NCBI GenBank assembly: GCA_947631345.1
Contig: CANRKW010000027.1
Coordinates: forward strand, 1 to 11,955
Direction of reading: 5' to 3'
DNA: 11,955 nucleotides
Source of the DNA: an uncultured Bacilli bacterium
Lineage (GTDB): Bacteria > Bacillota_I > Bacilli_A > RF39 > UBA660
Below are positions 1-5,533 of this stretch, one piece after another. A program made the translations under genes and the position numbers. Under the pieces are notes generated by a model. It saw only the letters and a program-made list of their open reading frames with translations. It did not search any database and was not told the origin of the DNA. Position 1 is the stretch's first letter. Each line of letters starts with the position of its first letter.

Positions 1-246
1 ACTATCTATATCATTTAAACTTGTTATTTTTACATTTACTAATGTTACACCTTCACTTACTGTTACATTTTTTCCATCTATTTGTTCACTTCCTCCAGTA
101 CCACTTACTTCTATTCCATATACTAACTTACTTATCATCATTTCAGTAGCTTTATAGTTTTCACTTGTTACAACAAAAGATGCATAACTAAGTCCTAACA
201 CTAAACATAATAAAATACTTGTTATAATTAACATTTTTCTTTTCAT
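1..246 (-). CDS. Exported protein of unknown function, N-terminal 82 residues
   Basis: The gene runs off the left edge of the window, so only its first 82 codons are visible. The protein begins MKRKMLIITS, continues with a hydrophobic stretch (about residues 5-20) and has a plausible signal-peptidase site near SYAS-F. It is therefore probably secreted or membrane-anchored. The rest is rich in Val, Thr, Ser and Gly, as in beta-rich surface proteins. The start at 246 is set by an AAGGAGTT ribosome site 6 nt upstream. A good promoter lies about 100 bp upstream, so the leader is longer than that of most genes here. I do not recognise the family and the function is unknown. Confidence 0.7.
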   Translation of the reverse strand, partial: MKRKMLIITSILLCLVLGLSYASFVVTSENYKATEMMISKLVYGIEVSGTGGSEQIDGKNVTVSEGVTLVNVKITSLNDIDS

Positions 247-351
247 AATGAACTCCTTTTATAAATAACTACATAATACTTGGAATAAAACCACATTTAC
301 TTTATAATATCTTTCTATTATATTACCCAATATTATATAAATTATATTAAT

Positions 352-380
352 ATTTTATCAAATATAATCCGATTTTGCAA
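352..380 (-). promoter_or_regulatory. Sigma-A promoter for the exported protein
   Basis: Read on the minus strand: TTGCAA (375-380), a 17-nt spacer, then TAAAAT (352-357), preceded by TGA, which gives an extended -10. Predicted transcript start is near 345, giving a leader of about 100 nt. The same TTGCAA, being its own reverse complement, can act as the -35 box of the opposite promoter. Confidence 0.5.
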
Positions 381-404
381 TTCGTTTTAATAAAAAACTA
401 CAAT
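375..404 (+). promoter_or_regulatory. Promoter candidate for the tandem-HTH regulator
   Basis: TTGCAA (375-380), an 18-nt spacer, then TACAAT (399-404). Transcription would start near 411, only just upstream of the AGGTGG ribosome site at 411-416, so the leader would be extremely short. It shares its -35 box with the minus-strand promoter, so the two divergent genes would compete for polymerase or be regulated together. Confidence 0.4.
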
Positions 405-422
405 AACTTTAGGTGGTAATAT

Positions 423-893
423 ATGAGAGATATTGAAATACGCTTTCATGAACTAAGAAAAGATAAAGGTTTAAAACAAAAAGACATTGCAAAAGTTCTT
501 AATATGTTAGAAGATACTTATTCTAAATGTGAAAGATCTATAAATGATATTAGTTTATATAATTGTAATAAACTTGCTAATTTCTATAATGTTTCTTTTG
601 ACTATATATTAGGTTTAACTAATATAAATAAAAATACTATTAGAAAAGAAATAAACATTAATTTATTTTGTAAAAGATTAAAAGAATTAAGAAAAGAAAA
701 TAACTTAACACAAACATCTTTATCTAAATCTATTGGTTTTAGACAAAATACATATGCTAATTATGAAAATGGTAAAGTAATTCCAACTACTTTAAAAGTC
801 TATTATATTAGTTTACATTATAATGTTTCAGTAGATTATCTATTAGGAAGAAGTGATAATAAAAAAATAGAAACTGAAAAAGTTTCCAATTAA
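423..893 (+). CDS. Tandem XRE-family HTH transcriptional regulator
   Basis: The 156-residue protein is made of two consecutive Cro/C1-type helix-turn-helix domains, about residues 7-65 and 84-143, joined by a short linker. Both copies keep the family pattern: an 'RL/F..LR' first helix, a 'LTQ/LKQ' turn, and a closing 'YN/VS.DYLLG' end ('FDYILGL' in copy 1, 'VDYLLGR' in copy 2). Copy 2 matches the consensus better, with 'NLTQTSLSKSIG' and 'YENGK'. Copy 1 has an unusual recognition region ('MLEDTYSKCERS'). There is no sensor or peptidase domain, so it is probably a DNA-binding repressor; the target is unknown. The AGGTGG ribosome site 6 nt before ATG fixes the start. The stop codon overlaps that of the convergent sigma-factor gene. 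It is the only protein-coding gene I support on the plus strand. Confidence 0.88.
   Translation: MRDIEIRFHELRKDKGLKQKDIAKVLNMLEDTYSKCERSINDISLYNCNKLANFYNVSFDYILGLTNINKNTIRKEININLFCKRLKELRKENNLTQTSLSKSIGFRQNTYANYENGKVIPTTLKVYYISLHYNVSVDYLLGRSDNKKIETEKVSN
856..886 (-). terminator. Intrinsic terminator of the rlmB-sigH operon
   Basis: On the minus strand, four bases after the sigma-factor stop, GAAACT pairs with AGTTTC around a 5-nt loop (870-886). A TATTTTTTTATT tract (856-869) follows. It lies wholly within the 3' coding sequence of the convergent HTH gene. Confidence 0.65.
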
Positions 894-1474
894 TTCATTT
901 CTTTTATTTTTGTTTTTATTCTTTGTATAGTATTTTCTATACTTCTAGATGGTTTATCTAATATTATAGATATTTCTTTATTAGTTTTTCCATCCATTTT
1001 AAGTTCAAATACTTTTAATTCAAATTCTGTTAATTTTTGTTTTAATTCTTCAGTTTCTTCTATATCTATAAGTCTTTTTTCTATTGAAGGAATAGATATT
1101 TCTATTTTATTATAAAGATTTGTTTCTCCTACTTCATTTAATTTATCTAAAGAAATAGCACTGTTGAGGGTTTTAAATTTAATTCTGTTGTTTTCTTTTA
1201 TTAAGTCTATTATAGTTCTTTCTATTATTATATTCGCGTATGTTTTAAAAGATGCATCTTTATTAGTATTATATGTTCTTATAGCATTTATTAGCCCTAT
1301 TAAACCTTCTTGGTATATATCTGTTATTTCTAAACCTAATCCAACACCTTTTTCTTTATATTTATTTACAATTATGTTTACTAAAGGTGTATATCTTTTT
1401 ATTAATTCTAAAAAAGCATCTTCACTTTCTTCTATCATTGATAAAAGTTCATTATCTGTTATTTCTCCACTCAT
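890..1474 (-). CDS. sigH: Sigma-70 family RNA polymerase sigma factor, SigH-like
   Basis: This 194-residue sigma factor has region 2 at about residues 20-96, with 'DIYQEGLIGLINAIRTY', and region 4 at about 143-192, with the HTH 'TNKEISIILDKPSRSIENTIQRIK'. Similar length, the spacing between the regions and motifs such as 'SLDK' and 'DGKTNKEIS...SIENTIQR' match Bacillus SigH (about 218 aa), the alternative sigma factor for early stationary phase, competence and sporulation genes. It sits 3 nt after rlmB, and its ribosome site (GAGGT) lies in the end of rlmB, so translation is probably coupled. In Bacillus subtilis rlmB (yacO) and sigH are separated by yacP/rae1, which is missing here. Whether this organism sporulates cannot be told. 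The assignment to sigma factors is firm; the SigH subtype is likely. Confidence 0.85.
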   Translation of the reverse strand: MSGEITDNELLSMIEESEDAFLELIKRYTPLVNIIVNKYKEKGVGLGLEITDIYQEGLIGLINAIRTYNTNKDASFKTYANIIIERTIIDLIKENNRIKFKTLNSAISLDKLNEVGETNLYNKIEISIPSIEKRLIDIEETEELKQKLTEFELKVFELKMDGKTNKEISIILDKPSRSIENTIQRIKTKIKEMN

Positions 1475-1477
1475 ATT

Positions 1478-2170
1478 TTACCTCGTCTTTAGTATTTCAT
1501 ATATCATTATTCCAGTAGCAACAGAAGCATTAAGGCTATTTACTTTTCCTTTTAAAGGTATACTTGCTATTACATCACAATTGTTTTTTACAATTTGTTT
1601 TAGTCCAAAACCTTCACTACCTATTACTAAAGCTATTTTACCTTTATAGTTTATATCAGTATAATTTTTTCCAACTGCATCTGTTCCTACTATCCAAAAT
1701 CCAAGTTTTTTTAGTTTTAATATTGTGTTATATAAATTGGCAACACTAACTATTTTAACATTAGCAAGAGCTCCAGAAGAAGTTTTCATTACAGTACTAT
1801 TAACTTCTATACTTCTTTTATTAGGTATAATTATATAGTCAACATTTGCGCATTCGCAAGTTCTTATTATAGCCCCAAAATTACCCATATCTTCTATATG
1901 ATCTAGAATAACTATGAAATTTGCATTTTTGTCATTTTCTATATCATTAAATGTACTATATTTATAATCTTCTATATCTAATATGATTCCTTGATTATTT
2001 AAAGCTAATCTGTCCATTTCACTCATAGATTTATATTCTATTTTGATTTTCTTTTTATTAATTAATTTAAGTAATTCTTCATTTTTAAAATTATCTATTA
2101 AATATATTTTATTTATATTTATGTTACTATTTAATATTTCTCTTGAAACATTTTTACCATATACTAACAT
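1478..2170 (-). CDS. rlmB: TrmH/SpoU-family 23S rRNA 2'-O-ribose methyltransferase (RlmB)
   Basis: This 230-residue protein methylates a ribose 2'-OH in RNA using S-adenosylmethionine; in the RlmB subgroup the target is a guanosine of 23S rRNA. The N-terminal part (about 1-75) is the substrate-binding L30e-like domain. The rest is a SPOUT knot with all three signature motifs: motif 1 around 'DHIEDMGNFGAIIRT' (Asn97, Arg103), motif 2 'VIGSEGFGL' (about 182-190) and motif 3 'IPLKGKVNSLNASVATG' (about 204-220). Motif 1 usually reads D-P-x-N; Met replaces the Pro. Its own promoter lies at 2196-2224. The ribosome site is AAGGAGT. The gene is followed directly by the sigma factor, echoing the order in other Firmicutes. 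Confidence 0.92.
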   Translation of the reverse strand: MLVYGKNVSREILNSNININKIYLIDNFKNEELLKLINKKKIKIEYKSMSEMDRLALNNQGIILDIEDYKYSTFNDIENDKNANFIVILDHIEDMGNFGAIIRTCECANVDYIIIPNKRSIEVNSTVMKTSSGALANVKIVSVANLYNTILKLKKLGFWIVGTDAVGKNYTDINYKGKIALVIGSEGFGLKQIVKNNCDVIASIPLKGKVNSLNASVATGIMIYEILKTR

Positions 2171-2195
2171 ACTTTACTCCTTTTTTTCACGATTA

Positions 2196-2224
2196 ATGAT
2201 AACATATAAGATGTTATGTGTCAA
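2196..2224 (-). promoter_or_regulatory. rlmB-sigH promoter with a dyad between the -35 and -10 boxes
   Basis: TTGACA (2219-2224), a 17-nt spacer, then TATCAT (2196-2201) with TGT before it (extended -10). Start of transcription is near 2189, about 20 nt before rlmB. ATAACAT (2199-2205) and ATGTTAT (2211-2217) form a perfect 7-bp inverted repeat that fills the spacer, the typical place for a repressor operator. Confidence 0.65.
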
Positions 2225-2227
2225 TTT

Positions 2228-2554
2228 TCAAGAAAGAAACTTGCCAATTTTAAATATTGAATATGATATACCTTCTATATTAAATAAGTTATTGTAGTCT
2301 GTTAAGCATAATTCTAGTTCTGAAATAATTGATTCTACTTCTTTATATTCATCTCTAATTATTTTAAAGTCTTTTATTTTATAACAATTTTCCCAATGTT
2401 TTAGTTTAGTATAAATATAATTAAAATATTCTATTATTTGTTGTTTAGATAATTCTAAATATATCTTATCTTCTAAATTATATGCTTCATTTATAGCTTT
2501 CTTTATATATAATAAAGCATAGTTTAAATTACTTATAAAGTCTTCTTTTTCCAT
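2228..2554 (-). CDS. Small helical protein of unknown function
   Basis: This 108-residue soluble protein begins MEKEDFISNL. The reading frame is open further upstream, but the ATG at 2554 has AAAGGA placed before it and the longer version would start inside the IS end, so I choose 2554. It is rich in Leu, Ile, Glu, Lys and Tyr and looks all-helical, with possible coiled-coil stretches such as 'EYKEVESIISELEL'. It has no membrane segment and no motif I recognise. It lies just downstream of the IS element, and its possible promoter is next to the IS end. It is followed by the rlmB promoter, with no clear terminator in between. Confidence 0.6.
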   Translation of the reverse strand: MEKEDFISNLNYALLYIKKAINEAYNLEDKIYLELSKQQIIEYFNYIYTKLKHWENCYKIKDFKIIRDEYKEVESIISELELCLTDYNNLFNIEGISYSIFKIGKFLS

Positions 2555-2578
2555 TATATAGTCCTTTCTTAATAACAT

Positions 2579-2605
2579 TTGATTAACATATTGAGAATAA
2601 AGATT
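2579..2605 (+). repeat. Imperfect direct repeat, copy 1 (right IS flank)
   Basis: It contains TTGATTAACAT followed by AGAATAAAGATT. Both blocks recur in the same order and direction at 3208-3232 on the other side of the IS element, with 4 nt between the blocks here and 2 nt in the other copy. Confidence 0.6.
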
Positions 2606-2610
2606 GTCAA
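2582..2610 (-). promoter_or_regulatory. Possible promoter of the helical-protein gene, beside the IS end
   Basis: TTGACA (2605-2610), a 17-nt spacer and a poor -10 box GTTAAT (2582-2587). The -35 box is perfect but the -10 lacks the key second-position A. The -35 box lies next to the right end of the IS element, so the insertion may have changed the gene's expression. Confidence 0.3.
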
Positions 2611-2617
2611 CCACCAA

Positions 2618-2633
2618 CCGTCGCAAGCAACGG
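2618..2633 (-). repeat. Right-end hairpin of the IS element
   Basis: CCGT pairs with ACGG around an 8-nt loop, embedded in the motif shared with the left end. It lies downstream of tnpA, where this family carries a hairpin bound by TnpA. Confidence 0.6.
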
Positions 2634-2647
2634 GGCGTGAATCGGTT

Positions 2648-3099
2648 TCAATATACTAATTTAGTATCATCTTTCTTATGTGCAACTTTATATTTACTGT
2701 TTCCCTGATTTTTTACATACTCTTTAATTACTTGTTCTGTTATGTTTTGACTGACAGTTACCATCCAATACTCATCGTTCCAAAATATTCTCCTCCCCAT
2801 AATTTTTTCTTAACCTCTGGATTTATTTTAAATACCATCCTAGCAGTTAAACTTTTTATAATTGTTACTATTTGGGTCGGAGAATATTTTGGTGGTGCTT
2901 GTAATAAATAATGTATATGATCTTTATCAGTTCCCACTTCTATAAATTCTATTCCATATTTATCTGTTATTTCCAAGCACACATTTACAATAGTATTGGT
3001 AACTTCTTCAGTCAAAACATCTCGCCTATATTTTATTGCACATACAAGATGATACATTAGTATTGTCTTATTATGTGAATTTGCGTACTGCTTACTCAT
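2648..3099 (-). pseudogene. tnpA: IS200/IS605 TnpA transposase, frameshifted
   Basis: TnpA is a small Y1 HUH nuclease that cuts and joins single-stranded IS ends. The intact first part (113 residues, 2758-3099) carries 'CAIKYRRDVL' and the metal-binding HUH motif 'DHIHYLLQAPP' (His61, His63), then ends 'LWGGEYFGTMSIGW'. Inserting one T in the T-run at 2782-2785 restores the family's C-terminus: 'LWGGEYFWNDEYWMVTVSQ' and then 'IKEYVKNQG', with catalytic Tyr128 and Gln132 (YxxxQ). The frame then ends with TGA at 2648. The repaired protein has 150 residues, the family's usual size. The product as read lacks the catalytic tyrosine and should be inactive. A base-calling error in the T-run is possible. 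Start ATG at 3099. Confidence 0.85.
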
Positions 3100-3138
3100 A
3101 TTTCATCACATAATAATTATATCAATTTTATTACCACG

Positions 3139-3163
3139 CCGCAAGCAGCGGGGCTTGTACCCC
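3139..3163 (-). repeat. Left-end hairpins of the IS element
   Basis: Two overlapping, mutually exclusive hairpins. CCGC/GCGG around AAGCA (3139-3151) corresponds to the right-end hairpin. GGGG/CCCC around a 6-nt loop (3150-3163) is found only here. They lie about 40-60 bp upstream of the tnpA start. Confidence 0.6.
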
Positions 3164-3207
3164 AGATTTAATTTTCGAAACTTCGTAACTCAAATTAATC
3201 ATAAATA

Positions 3208-3232
3208 TTGATTAACATGAAGAATAAAGATT
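3208..3232 (+). repeat. Imperfect direct repeat, copy 2 (left IS flank)
   Basis: TTGATTAACAT, two bases, then AGAATAAAGATT, matching 2579-2605. The copy ends where the -35 box of small RNA A begins. Confidence 0.6.
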
Positions 3233-3260
3233 TGACAATAGCATATATTATTGATATAAT
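3232..3260 (+). promoter_or_regulatory. Consensus sigma-A promoter of small RNA A
   Basis: TTGACA (3232-3237), exactly 17 nt, then TATAAT (3255-3260) preceded by TGA (extended -10). Every base of both hexamers is consensus, making it the strongest-looking promoter in the window. The predicted start is near 3267. Confidence 0.8.
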
Positions 3261-3266
3261 ATCATT

Positions 3267-3362
3267 GAAATTTAGCCATAGGGCATGAATTTTATGATTT
3301 TAGAGTTATAAATTTATAACTCATGATAATAAAAGTGCTAGTCATTTTGATTAGCACTTTTT
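3267..3362 (+). ncRNA. Candidate small RNA A (about 96 nt), orphan
   Basis: A perfect promoter is followed after about 67 nt by a strong intrinsic terminator, with no real reading frame between. The only ORF, of 8 codons from 3285, has no well-placed ribosome site. No plus-strand gene follows, so this is not a leader. Before the terminator there is a perfect 20-nt palindrome (3303-3322, a stem of 8 or more A-U-rich pairs beginning GAGTTATA). CATGA (3284-3288) could pair instead with TCATG (3321-3325) and compete with that stem. Promoter, length and terminator resemble small RNA B at 10989-11083. I match it to no known RNA family. It is transcribed divergently from the neighbouring tnpA but lies outside the estimated IS end. 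Confidence 0.6.
3334..3362 (+). terminator. Terminator of small RNA A
   Basis: An 11-bp stem (3334-3344 with 3348-3358, one G-U pair) with a TTT loop, then TTTT before ACAT. It is preceded by AAA, so it could also stop minus-strand transcripts coming from the tRNA side. Confidence 0.85.
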
Positions 3363-3492
3363 ACATTTAAAATAAAACAATTAAAAACACATAACATTTT
3401 ACCGTATTAAATTACTATTCAGACAATGAAGTGAAAACAACTGCATATAAAATAATTTAATTGCATATTTTAGGCTAGATAATGTGCAATAT
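3363..3492. other. Gene-free stretch
   Basis: About 130 bp of A+T-rich sequence between the terminators of small RNA A and tRNA-Glu. I see only a TGCATAT direct repeat about 20 bp apart (near 3452 and 3472), and no promoter, ORF or strong hairpin. Confidence 0.4.
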
Positions 3493-3514
3493 AAAAACCC
3501 TTATAAATAAAGGG
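3493..3514 (-). terminator. Terminator of tRNA-Glu
   Basis: CCCTT pairs with AAGGG around a 7-nt loop (3498-3514), followed on the minus strand by TTTTT (3493-3497), about 16 nt past the tRNA. Confidence 0.7.
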
Positions 3515-3529
3515 CTTATTAACAATATA

Positions 3530-3605
3530 TGGTGACCGGTACGGGATTTGAACCCGTGAATGTCGCCTTGAGAGGGCGATGTGTTAACCATTTCACCAAC
3601 CGGCC
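3530..3605 (-). tRNA. tRNA-Glu (anticodon CTC)
   Basis: A 76-nt cloverleaf ending in an encoded CCA (3530-3532). The acceptor GGCCGGT pairs with ACCGGTC (one G-U). The anticodon stem TCGCC/GGCGA holds the loop CTCTCAA, giving anticodon CTC. The T arm has GGGTTCAAATCCC. It has its own promoter and terminator, and lies 46 bp after the zinc-ribbon gene. The CTC isoacceptor reads GAG, a rare codon in so A+T-rich a genome; a TTC isoacceptor should exist elsewhere. Confidence 0.95.
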
Positions 3606-3619
3606 TTTAAAACATAACT

Positions 3620-3648
3620 ATAATAGCATAGTTTATTTTTATAATCAA
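3620..3648 (-). promoter_or_regulatory. Promoter of tRNA-Glu
   Basis: TTGATT (3643-3648), a 17-nt spacer and TATTAT (3620-3625) preceded by TGC (extended -10). Start is near 3613, about 8 nt before the mature tRNA. Confidence 0.6.
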
Positions 3649-3651
3649 TAT

Positions 3652-4296
3652 TTATAAATTAAAAATTTTTTTAAGTTCATATTTTATATCTTCAAAAAAG
3701 AATATTAAAAAATACAATATAGTTATTATAGAACATATAGTACATATATGAGCTAAAATATTATTTGTTGTCAAATTAAGTTTAACTAATAAAGTAGGTA
3801 CAAATAAAAGCATAATGTTTAACAATATTTGTTCACTATATTTTACTAAGTAATTCTTTCTTAATATAATACCAATTATTAAATTTATCAAAAGTTCTAA
3901 AAGACATACTGAAGGTATAATATAATTAGTTATAATTTTACTTTTAGTAAGTATATACCAAAGAATCAACAAAACTATTATAAGAAGTCCATATTTACCT
4001 AACATCCTATATATATTTTTGTAATTCTTTAAAATAAAATAAACAATTACATAATTATTAAAAAGTCCTAAAGAAACTATTAAAGTTATTTTTATATTTT
4101 TAGTTATAAAACCAATTAAAATTATAGTAACTAAAGTTATAAACAATATTATTTTTAATATAAGAGAATTAGTTTTTAACCAAACATTTTTAGGAAAAGT
4201 AACTTCACTATTATTTCCTATTAACTCATTTTGACATAAAGGACAAATATTACTTTCTATATTAAATTCTATATTACAACTATTACACTTTTTCAT
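3652..4296 (-). CDS. Zinc-ribbon six-TM membrane protein (DUF6320-like)
   Basis: The 214-residue protein starts with a short zinc ribbon, 'CNSCNIEF...ICPLCQNE' (Cys4, Cys7, Cys18, Cys21), followed by about six membrane segments (about 44-64, 68-90, 102-117, 124-145, 156-172, 182-201) and a basic tail. From memory, proteins of this make-up (DUF6320) often stand beside alcohol-acetyltransferase-like proteins in Clostridia; the neighbour here fits that pairing. The ATG overlaps the upstream TGA (ATGA at 4293-4296), so translation is coupled and the two products probably act together, perhaps on a lipid or surface molecule at the membrane. That role is a guess. The ribosome site GAGGT lies inside the upstream gene. 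Confidence 0.8.
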   Translation of the reverse strand: MKKCNSCNIEFNIESNICPLCQNELIGNNSEVTFPKNVWLKTNSLILKIILFITLVTIILIGFITKNIKITLIVSLGLFNNYVIVYFILKNYKNIYRMLGKYGLLIIVLLILWYILTKSKIITNYIIPSVCLLELLINLIIGIILRKNYLVKYSEQILLNIMLLFVPTLLVKLNLTTNNILAHICTICSIITILYFLIFFFEDIKYELKKIFNL

Positions 4297-5519
4297 TCAT
4301 TTACCTCACTTACATTTACTTTAACTTTAATATTATTAAAAGAAAAATATCTTAAGTAATTCTTTATTATATCATTTCTTATATATCTATTAGATATTCC
4401 TATACATAAGTCATTTTTATAAGAACACACAGTAAATTGAAAACCATTTGTACTAGTAAGTACACTAAGGTTAGTTATGTATTTTTCTAGTTTTTTATCA
4501 AAAGAAATCACACCTAAATTAGAAAAGCAAGTTGTACTCATATTAGTTGTTATTTTATCTACTATATTAAGTATAGGTTCTTTTATAAATGTCGGAACTA
4601 ATCTAAAAAGTATATTCTTTTCACAAGAAACCATTAGATTTACTCTTTCACTAAGTTTTTCTTTTGTTAGGTTTTCTTTAAATTGTTTTTCTACTTCTTT
4701 TATTATATCTTCTAAATCAGAATTTAACCTAAAATTATATGTAATTGTAGTTAAACCAAAAAAGTTCATTAAAGTATTAGAATTAAAGTATTTTCTTAAA
4801 TCAACAGGAACATCTATTCTTATATTTTCGTTCATTTCATTTAATTTTAACTTATCTTTAAATGAATATATTAATGTTGATATTAAAAATATAGTTATAG
4901 ATGTTTTATATTTATTAGATAACTTCTTAACTTCATCTAAATCTAAATGACACTCTAAATATCTAGTATCATTTATATATTTTCTTCCTTTATATAAATA
5001 TACTGGTAGTTTTTGTTTTCTAGGTAATTTAGTTTTTCTATAATATTTAGTAAAACTATCTTCTGTTTTTTCTAATTCTGAATTAGGATTTTCATATTTA
5101 CAGTCTATATTATATTTTATATTAAGATATAAAGTAATCAAATGTTTAAAAAATTCAATTGATCCTAATCCATCTGATAAAATATGTGAAACTTCTAGAT
5201 TTATTCTATTTTTATAATAAGTCACTCTATAAAGAAAATCATCCGCCTCATTATATAATTTATAGCATATTGGTAAGTTTTCTTTTGTGACTCTATTCTT
5301 TTTTTGAGTTTCATCTAAATAATACCAATAAAAACCTTTCTTCAAATTAACATTAAAATTTGGGTAAAATGGTATTATTTGATTTAAGGCATTTTCTAAA
5401 ATATTTTCATCTATTTCTTCTATTAAAGTTATGGAAAATCTAAATACTTTTGGTATTTTGGCATTTTTTGTAAAAGCATAGAATATTCCTATATTATCTA
5501 GTTTATACCATTTTCTCAT
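4293..5519 (-). CDS. CoA-dependent acyltransferase, alcohol-acetyltransferase/condensation-domain fold
   Basis: This 408-residue protein has the chloramphenicol-acetyltransferase-like fold of the condensation, PapA and AATase families. The catalytic HxxxDG motif is 'SHILSDGLG' (His112, Asp116, Gly117), where the family's histidine acts as general base. Also visible are 'VPVDLRKYF' (about 238-245), which resembles the 'PVNLR' block near the acyl channel, and 'CFSNLG' (331-336), similar to the conserved 'SN.G' strand. No signal peptide or TM segment is seen, so it is probably cytoplasmic or loosely membrane-associated. The acyl acceptor is unknown. GGAGGG lies 6 nt before ATG. It is 14 bp downstream of the CmpB-like gene and overlaps the zinc-ribbon gene by 4 bp. 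A role in acylating a lipid or glycan is inference. Confidence 0.8.
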   Translation of the reverse strand: MRKWYKLDNIGIFYAFTKNAKIPKVFRFSITLIEEIDENILENALNQIIPFYPNFNVNLKKGFYWYYLDETQKKNRVTKENLPICYKLYNEADDFLYRVTYYKNRINLEVSHILSDGLGSIEFFKHLITLYLNIKYNIDCKYENPNSELEKTEDSFTKYYRKTKLPRKQKLPVYLYKGRKYINDTRYLECHLDLDEVKKLSNKYKTSITIFLISTLIYSFKDKLKLNEMNENIRIDVPVDLRKYFNSNTLMNFFGLTTITYNFRLNSDLEDIIKEVEKQFKENLTKEKLSERVNLMVSCEKNILFRLVPTFIKEPILNIVDKITTNMSTTCFSNLGVISFDKKLEKYITNLSVLTSTNGFQFTVCSYKNDLCIGISNRYIRNDIIKNYLRYFSFNNIKVKVNVSEVNE

Positions 5520-5533
5520 TTAAAACCCTCCAA

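Larger units (their letters stand above)
2611..3187 (-). mobile_element. IS200/IS605-like insertion sequence, tnpA only
   Basis: The element has a Y1 transposase gene in its middle and related hairpins near both ends in the same orientation, as expected for this family, which moves as single-stranded DNA and makes no inverted repeats or target duplications. There is no tnpB. The shared end motif reads CGCAAGCA(A/G)CGGGGC on the plus strand. The limits given are estimates. If the target were TTAC, as in ISHp608, the left end would lie at about 3184, just after TTAC (3185-3188, minus strand). The transposase is frameshifted, so the copy is probably not autonomous. Confidence 0.7.

Noticed and set aside
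1164..1649. Plus-strand reading frame of 161 codons opposite sigH and rlmB
   Set aside because: It is antisense to two clearly conserved genes and has no ribosome site or recognisable protein features. The same applies to plus-strand frames at 1564-1749, 2043-2297, 2678-2911, 4477-4950, 9422-9658, 9655-9882 and 11323-11520.
2758..2790. Programmed -1 frameshifting in tnpA
   Set aside because: TAT-TTT-GGA is not a canonical slippery heptamer and no stimulating structure is evident; mutation or read error is simpler.
2648..3099. A TnpB/IscB nuclease and its guide RNA near the IS element
   Set aside because: No reading frame with RuvC motifs exists near the element; it carries only tnpA.
3296..3358. 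Sequence in small RNA A resembling a Cas9 repeat/tracrRNA start (TTTTAGAGTTATA, then a stem and terminator)
   Set aside because: There is no repeat array or cas gene in the window, the anti-repeat half does not pair beyond the palindrome, and short A+T-rich likeness is expected by chance.
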